From Chitinophagaceae bacterium (lineage in GTDB: Bacteria; Bacteroidota; Bacteroidia; Chitinophagales; Chitinophagaceae), in assembly GCA_017853235.1 (NCBI GenBank), contig JAFMJX010000095.1:1-7091 (forward strand): DNA of 7,091 bases, read 5' to 3'. Shown here piece after piece: positions 5,507 through 7,091 of the stretch; the first letter of the stretch is position 1; each line of letters opens with the position of its first letter. The notes below the pieces were generated by a model. That model was not told where the DNA came from. It did not search any database and worked only from the letters and a program-made list of their open reading frames with translations. A program made the translations under genes and the position numbers.

Positions 5507-6385
5507 TTACAGGGTTTTTAGAAACTCCAAGGTTTCCGCTAGACTCTTCTTGAGTTGAATATTGGGGGCTAGTACACCCTTATACATTTGGATTAATTGT
5601 CCAGAAAGTATGATTGGAATTTGATTATTTATTTCGCCTAGTTGCTCAAAAAACTTGTTCACCTTGAAGTTTTTGGCGGGAGATGTTAAATGACAATATA
5701 AATAATCTACTTTTTTAACCTCAGTGAGGTACTTCAGATCCACTGTTGGCACATTGGCTCCTAAATAATCCACGTAAATGCCTCTTTGCTTTAATAAAAA
5801 ATGAACATACAATAACCCTATCTCATGATGTTCCCCTTCTGGCATAAATAATACCACCCTTTTAGTATACTGTATCAAAGAGGGTAATTTCTCAATTCCT
5901 AGAATGATTTTTTGACGCATGATATTTGTAGCCAAATGCTCTTGTGCCGGATTGATATGATTAGTAACCCAAAGTATACCCACTCTTTCCAAAAAATTAA
6001 AAATGACTTCGGTGATGGTTTTGTCAATTCCTTTTTGAGCAATATTTAGATCTAATAATTTTTCAAACCCAACCATATTTAAGGAAACCATTTCTTTGAT
6101 AAGCCCATTCACCAATCTTTCTCTTTGTGCTTCCAACTGATTCAAACTGAGGATTTTCTCTTCAATTTGGTTGGTGGACATTTTATCTATATGTGAAATT
6201 TTAAACCCATATTTATTTAAGAGCGAAACGTTTAGAATCGTCTTAAGCTCCTCTCCTGAATAGGTGCGAATGTTCGTTTCCGTACGCTTGGGTTGCAAAA
6301 AATGATATCTCTGCTCCCAAATACGAATAGTATGGGCTTTTATGCCTGAAATAGTCTCTAAATCTTTGATCGTGTAGGAGGTCAT
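5507..6385 (-). CDS. MerR-family regulator with cobalamin-binding domain (CarH/LitR-like)
   Basis: This predicted B12-dependent transcription factor has 292 residues and probably represses the adjacent sigma-crt operon in the dark. Domains: a MerR winged helix at about 3-70 (YTIKDLETISGIKAHTIRIW then EQRYHFLQP); a helical cobalamin-cap region at about 75-165 carrying the W-x9-EH signature (W139, E149, H150); and a Rossmann B12-binding domain at about 175-292 with E185-x-H187-x2-G190, the CarH form of DxHxxG, where H187 would be the lower cobalt ligand. The residue after W139 is Val, whereas I recall T. thermophilus CarH having His132 there. I start at ATG 6383-6385; a TTG two codons upstream also opens the frame but is less likely. 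Light sensing through adenosylcobalamin is inferred from family knowledge and the carotenoid neighbours. Confidence 0.9.
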   Translation of the reverse strand: MTSYTIKDLETISGIKAHTIRIWEQRYHFLQPKRTETNIRTYSGEELKTILNVSLLNKYGFKISHIDKMSTNQIEEKILSLNQLEAQRERLVNGLIKEMVSLNMVGFEKLLDLNIAQKGIDKTITEVIFNFLERVGILWVTNHINPAQEHLATNIMRQKIILGIEKLPSLIQYTKRVVLFMPEGEHHEIGLLYVHFLLKQRGIYVDYLGANVPTVDLKYLTEVKKVDYLYCHLTSPAKNFKVNKFFEQLGEINNQIPIILSGQLIQMYKGVLAPNIQLKKSLAETLEFLKTL

Positions 6386-6401
6386 ACCCAAAAAACAAAA
6401 A

Positions 6402-6432
6402 CAAATGGGAATGGTTCAGTCAAAACCACAAA
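6402..6432 (-). promoter_or_regulatory. Candidate promoter/operator of the regulator gene
   Basis: On the minus strand TTTG (6432-6429) is separated by exactly 19 bp from CCCATTTG (6409-6402). The spacing fits the Bacteroidota -33/-7 layout, but the -7 half lacks the TA. The spacer holds an inverted repeat, TGGTT-7 nt-AACCA (6412-6428), centred where MerR proteins usually bind. This fits self-regulation. The arms are only 5 bp, so it is tentative. Confidence 0.3.
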
Positions 6433-6435
6433 AAA

Positions 6436-6464
6436 GTTAAATTTTAACCTATTTAGGTTGAAAA
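6436..6464. repeat. Two overlapping palindromes after rfbA
   Basis: AACCT-ATTT-AGGTT (6446-6459), extendable by outer TTTT/AAAA with one bulge to 6442-6464, overlaps the palindrome GTTAAA-T-TTTAAC (6436-6448). The rfbA stop is at 6465, and on the minus strand the second palindrome is followed by six T. The set could serve as a weak rfbA terminator. It could also be a binding site, since GGTT-type half-sites recur at 6412-6428. Confidence 0.4.
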
Positions 6465-7091
6465 TTATTTTTTCAAGCCTCTTAAATATTCCCCATATCC
6501 ACTTTTCGCGTACTTATCAGCCAAAACGAGCAATTGTGCTTTGTCTATAAAGCCCATACGATAGGCTACTTCTTCAATACAGCCAATTTTTTGACTTTGA
6601 CGCTTCTCAATCACCCTTACGAATTCACAGGCATCCGCCAAGGACTCAAAAGTACCAGTATCTAACCATGCTGTTCCGCGATTCATAATTCCCACTTGCA
6701 ATTGCTTGCGCTCTAAGTATACTTTATTGACATCGGTAATTTCATATTCGCCTCTTGGAGAAGCTGGTATGTTTTTTGCAATTTCGACAACTTGATTATC
6801 ATAAAAATACAAGCCAGGTACTGCAAAATTAGATTTAGGTTGTTTGGGTTTTTCTTCCAAAGACAATGCGTTGTTATTTTCATCAAATTCAACTACGCCA
6901 TAACGCTCAGGATCATTCACTTCATAAGCAAATACAGCTGCACCATCTACATCATTGAATGATTGCACCAATTTACTAAAACCAGCTCCATAAAAAATAT
7001 TATCCCCTAATACTAAAGCCACTTTATCCTTTCCAATAAAATCTGCACCAATTACAAAAGCTTGCGCCAATCCATTAGGAACTGCTTGCAC
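6465..7091 (-). CDS. rfbA: Glucose-1-phosphate thymidylyltransferase RfbA/RmlA (5' end outside window)
   Basis: This enzyme joins dTTP and glucose-1-phosphate to form dTDP-glucose, the first step toward dTDP-L-rhamnose and other surface-polysaccharide sugars. The visible 208 codons form the C-terminal two thirds or more. The first visible codon, GTG, is internal: it begins VQAVPNGLAQAF, the family's base-binding segment, so about 80 N-terminal residues with the GxGTRL loop lie outside. Seen (numbered from that codon): VLGDNIFYG (28-35) with metal-binding D30; LEEKPKQP (78-85) with sugar-phosphate-contacting E and K; GEYEITD (114-120); and WLDTGT (142-147) with the second metal aspartate D144. 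The D-to-D distance matches the E. coli enzyme. The reading frame is intact to its TAA. It is probably the end of a separate sugar operon rather than part of pigment synthesis. Confidence 0.95.
   Translation of the reverse strand: MQAVPNGLAQAFVIGADFIGKDKVALVLGDNIFYGAGFSKLVQSFNDVDGAAVFAYEVNDPERYGVVEFDENNNALSLEEKPKQPKSNFAVPGLYFYDNQVVEIAKNIPASPRGEYEITDVNKVYLERKQLQVGIMNRGTAWLDTGTFESLADACEFVRVIEKRQSQKIGCIEEVAYRMGFIDKAQLLVLADKYAKSGYGEYLRGLKK

Noticed and set aside
6389..6391. TTG as the regulator start
   Set aside because: An ATG two codons later begins MTSYTIKDLE, a normal MerR N-terminus, so the TTG adds nothing.
7089..7091. GTG at the window edge as the start of a short rfbA
   Set aside because: The codon lies inside the conserved VQAVPNGLAQAF segment. 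About 80 N-terminal residues are expected upstream, so the gene is cut by the window, not truncated in nature as far as can be seen.
1..7091. CRISPR arrays, insertion sequences, prophage or attachment sites (including at the tRNA)
   Set aside because: I found no spaced identical repeats, transposase or integrase motifs, or duplicated tRNA 3' end. The window reads as an ordinary chromosomal biosynthetic locus.

Overview
The window is an AT-rich stretch (about two thirds A+T by eye) from a member of the Bacteroidota, most likely a Chitinophagaceae- or Cytophagia-like pigmented aerobe. Three things point there: the C40 carotenoid gene set and its order, the almost complete lack of Shine-Dalgarno sequences before starts, and TAnnTTTG-type promoter elements before two transcription units. 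This placement is inference from protein style and signals, not a database match.

All recognised genes lie on the minus strand, so transcription runs from high to low coordinates. First comes the 3' part of rfbA (6465-7091, cut by the window edge), a dTDP-sugar gene probably unrelated to the rest. A 79-bp gap rich in small palindromes follows. Next is a MerR-type regulator with a C-terminal cobalamin-binding domain of the CarH/LitR kind (5507-6385). A 176-bp AT-rich gap holds a candidate promoter and repeats. Then comes a tight six-gene run: ECF sigma factor (4830-5330), crtI (3324-4826), crtB (2473-3315), idi (1933-2457), crtZ (1449-1919) and crtY (254-1456). Gaps are 3, 8, 15 and 13 nt, and the last pair overlaps by 8 nt, so this is almost certainly one operon. 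A tRNA-Arg(CCG) at 143-214 follows 39 nt after crtY, and then a strong intrinsic terminator (104-140). Positions 1-103 show nothing I can name.

How the genes work together: Idi balances IPP and DMAPP; a GGPP synthase encoded elsewhere would make GGPP; CrtB condenses two GGPP to phytoene; CrtI desaturates it, probably to lycopene; CrtY cyclises lycopene to beta-carotene; CrtZ hydroxylates the rings, so zeaxanthin is the predicted end product of this set. No ketolase (crtW) or crtE is present here. The regulator plus ECF sigma pair resembles the light-responsive LitR/LitS and CarH/CarQ circuits known in Streptomyces and Myxococcus: a B12-dependent repressor could hold down a sigma gene that heads the pigment operon. 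The protein motifs are seen directly; the circuit is inference. Two starts are best placed at ATG codons slightly inside the longest open frames (crtI 4826, regulator 6385), and idi appears to start with GTG.
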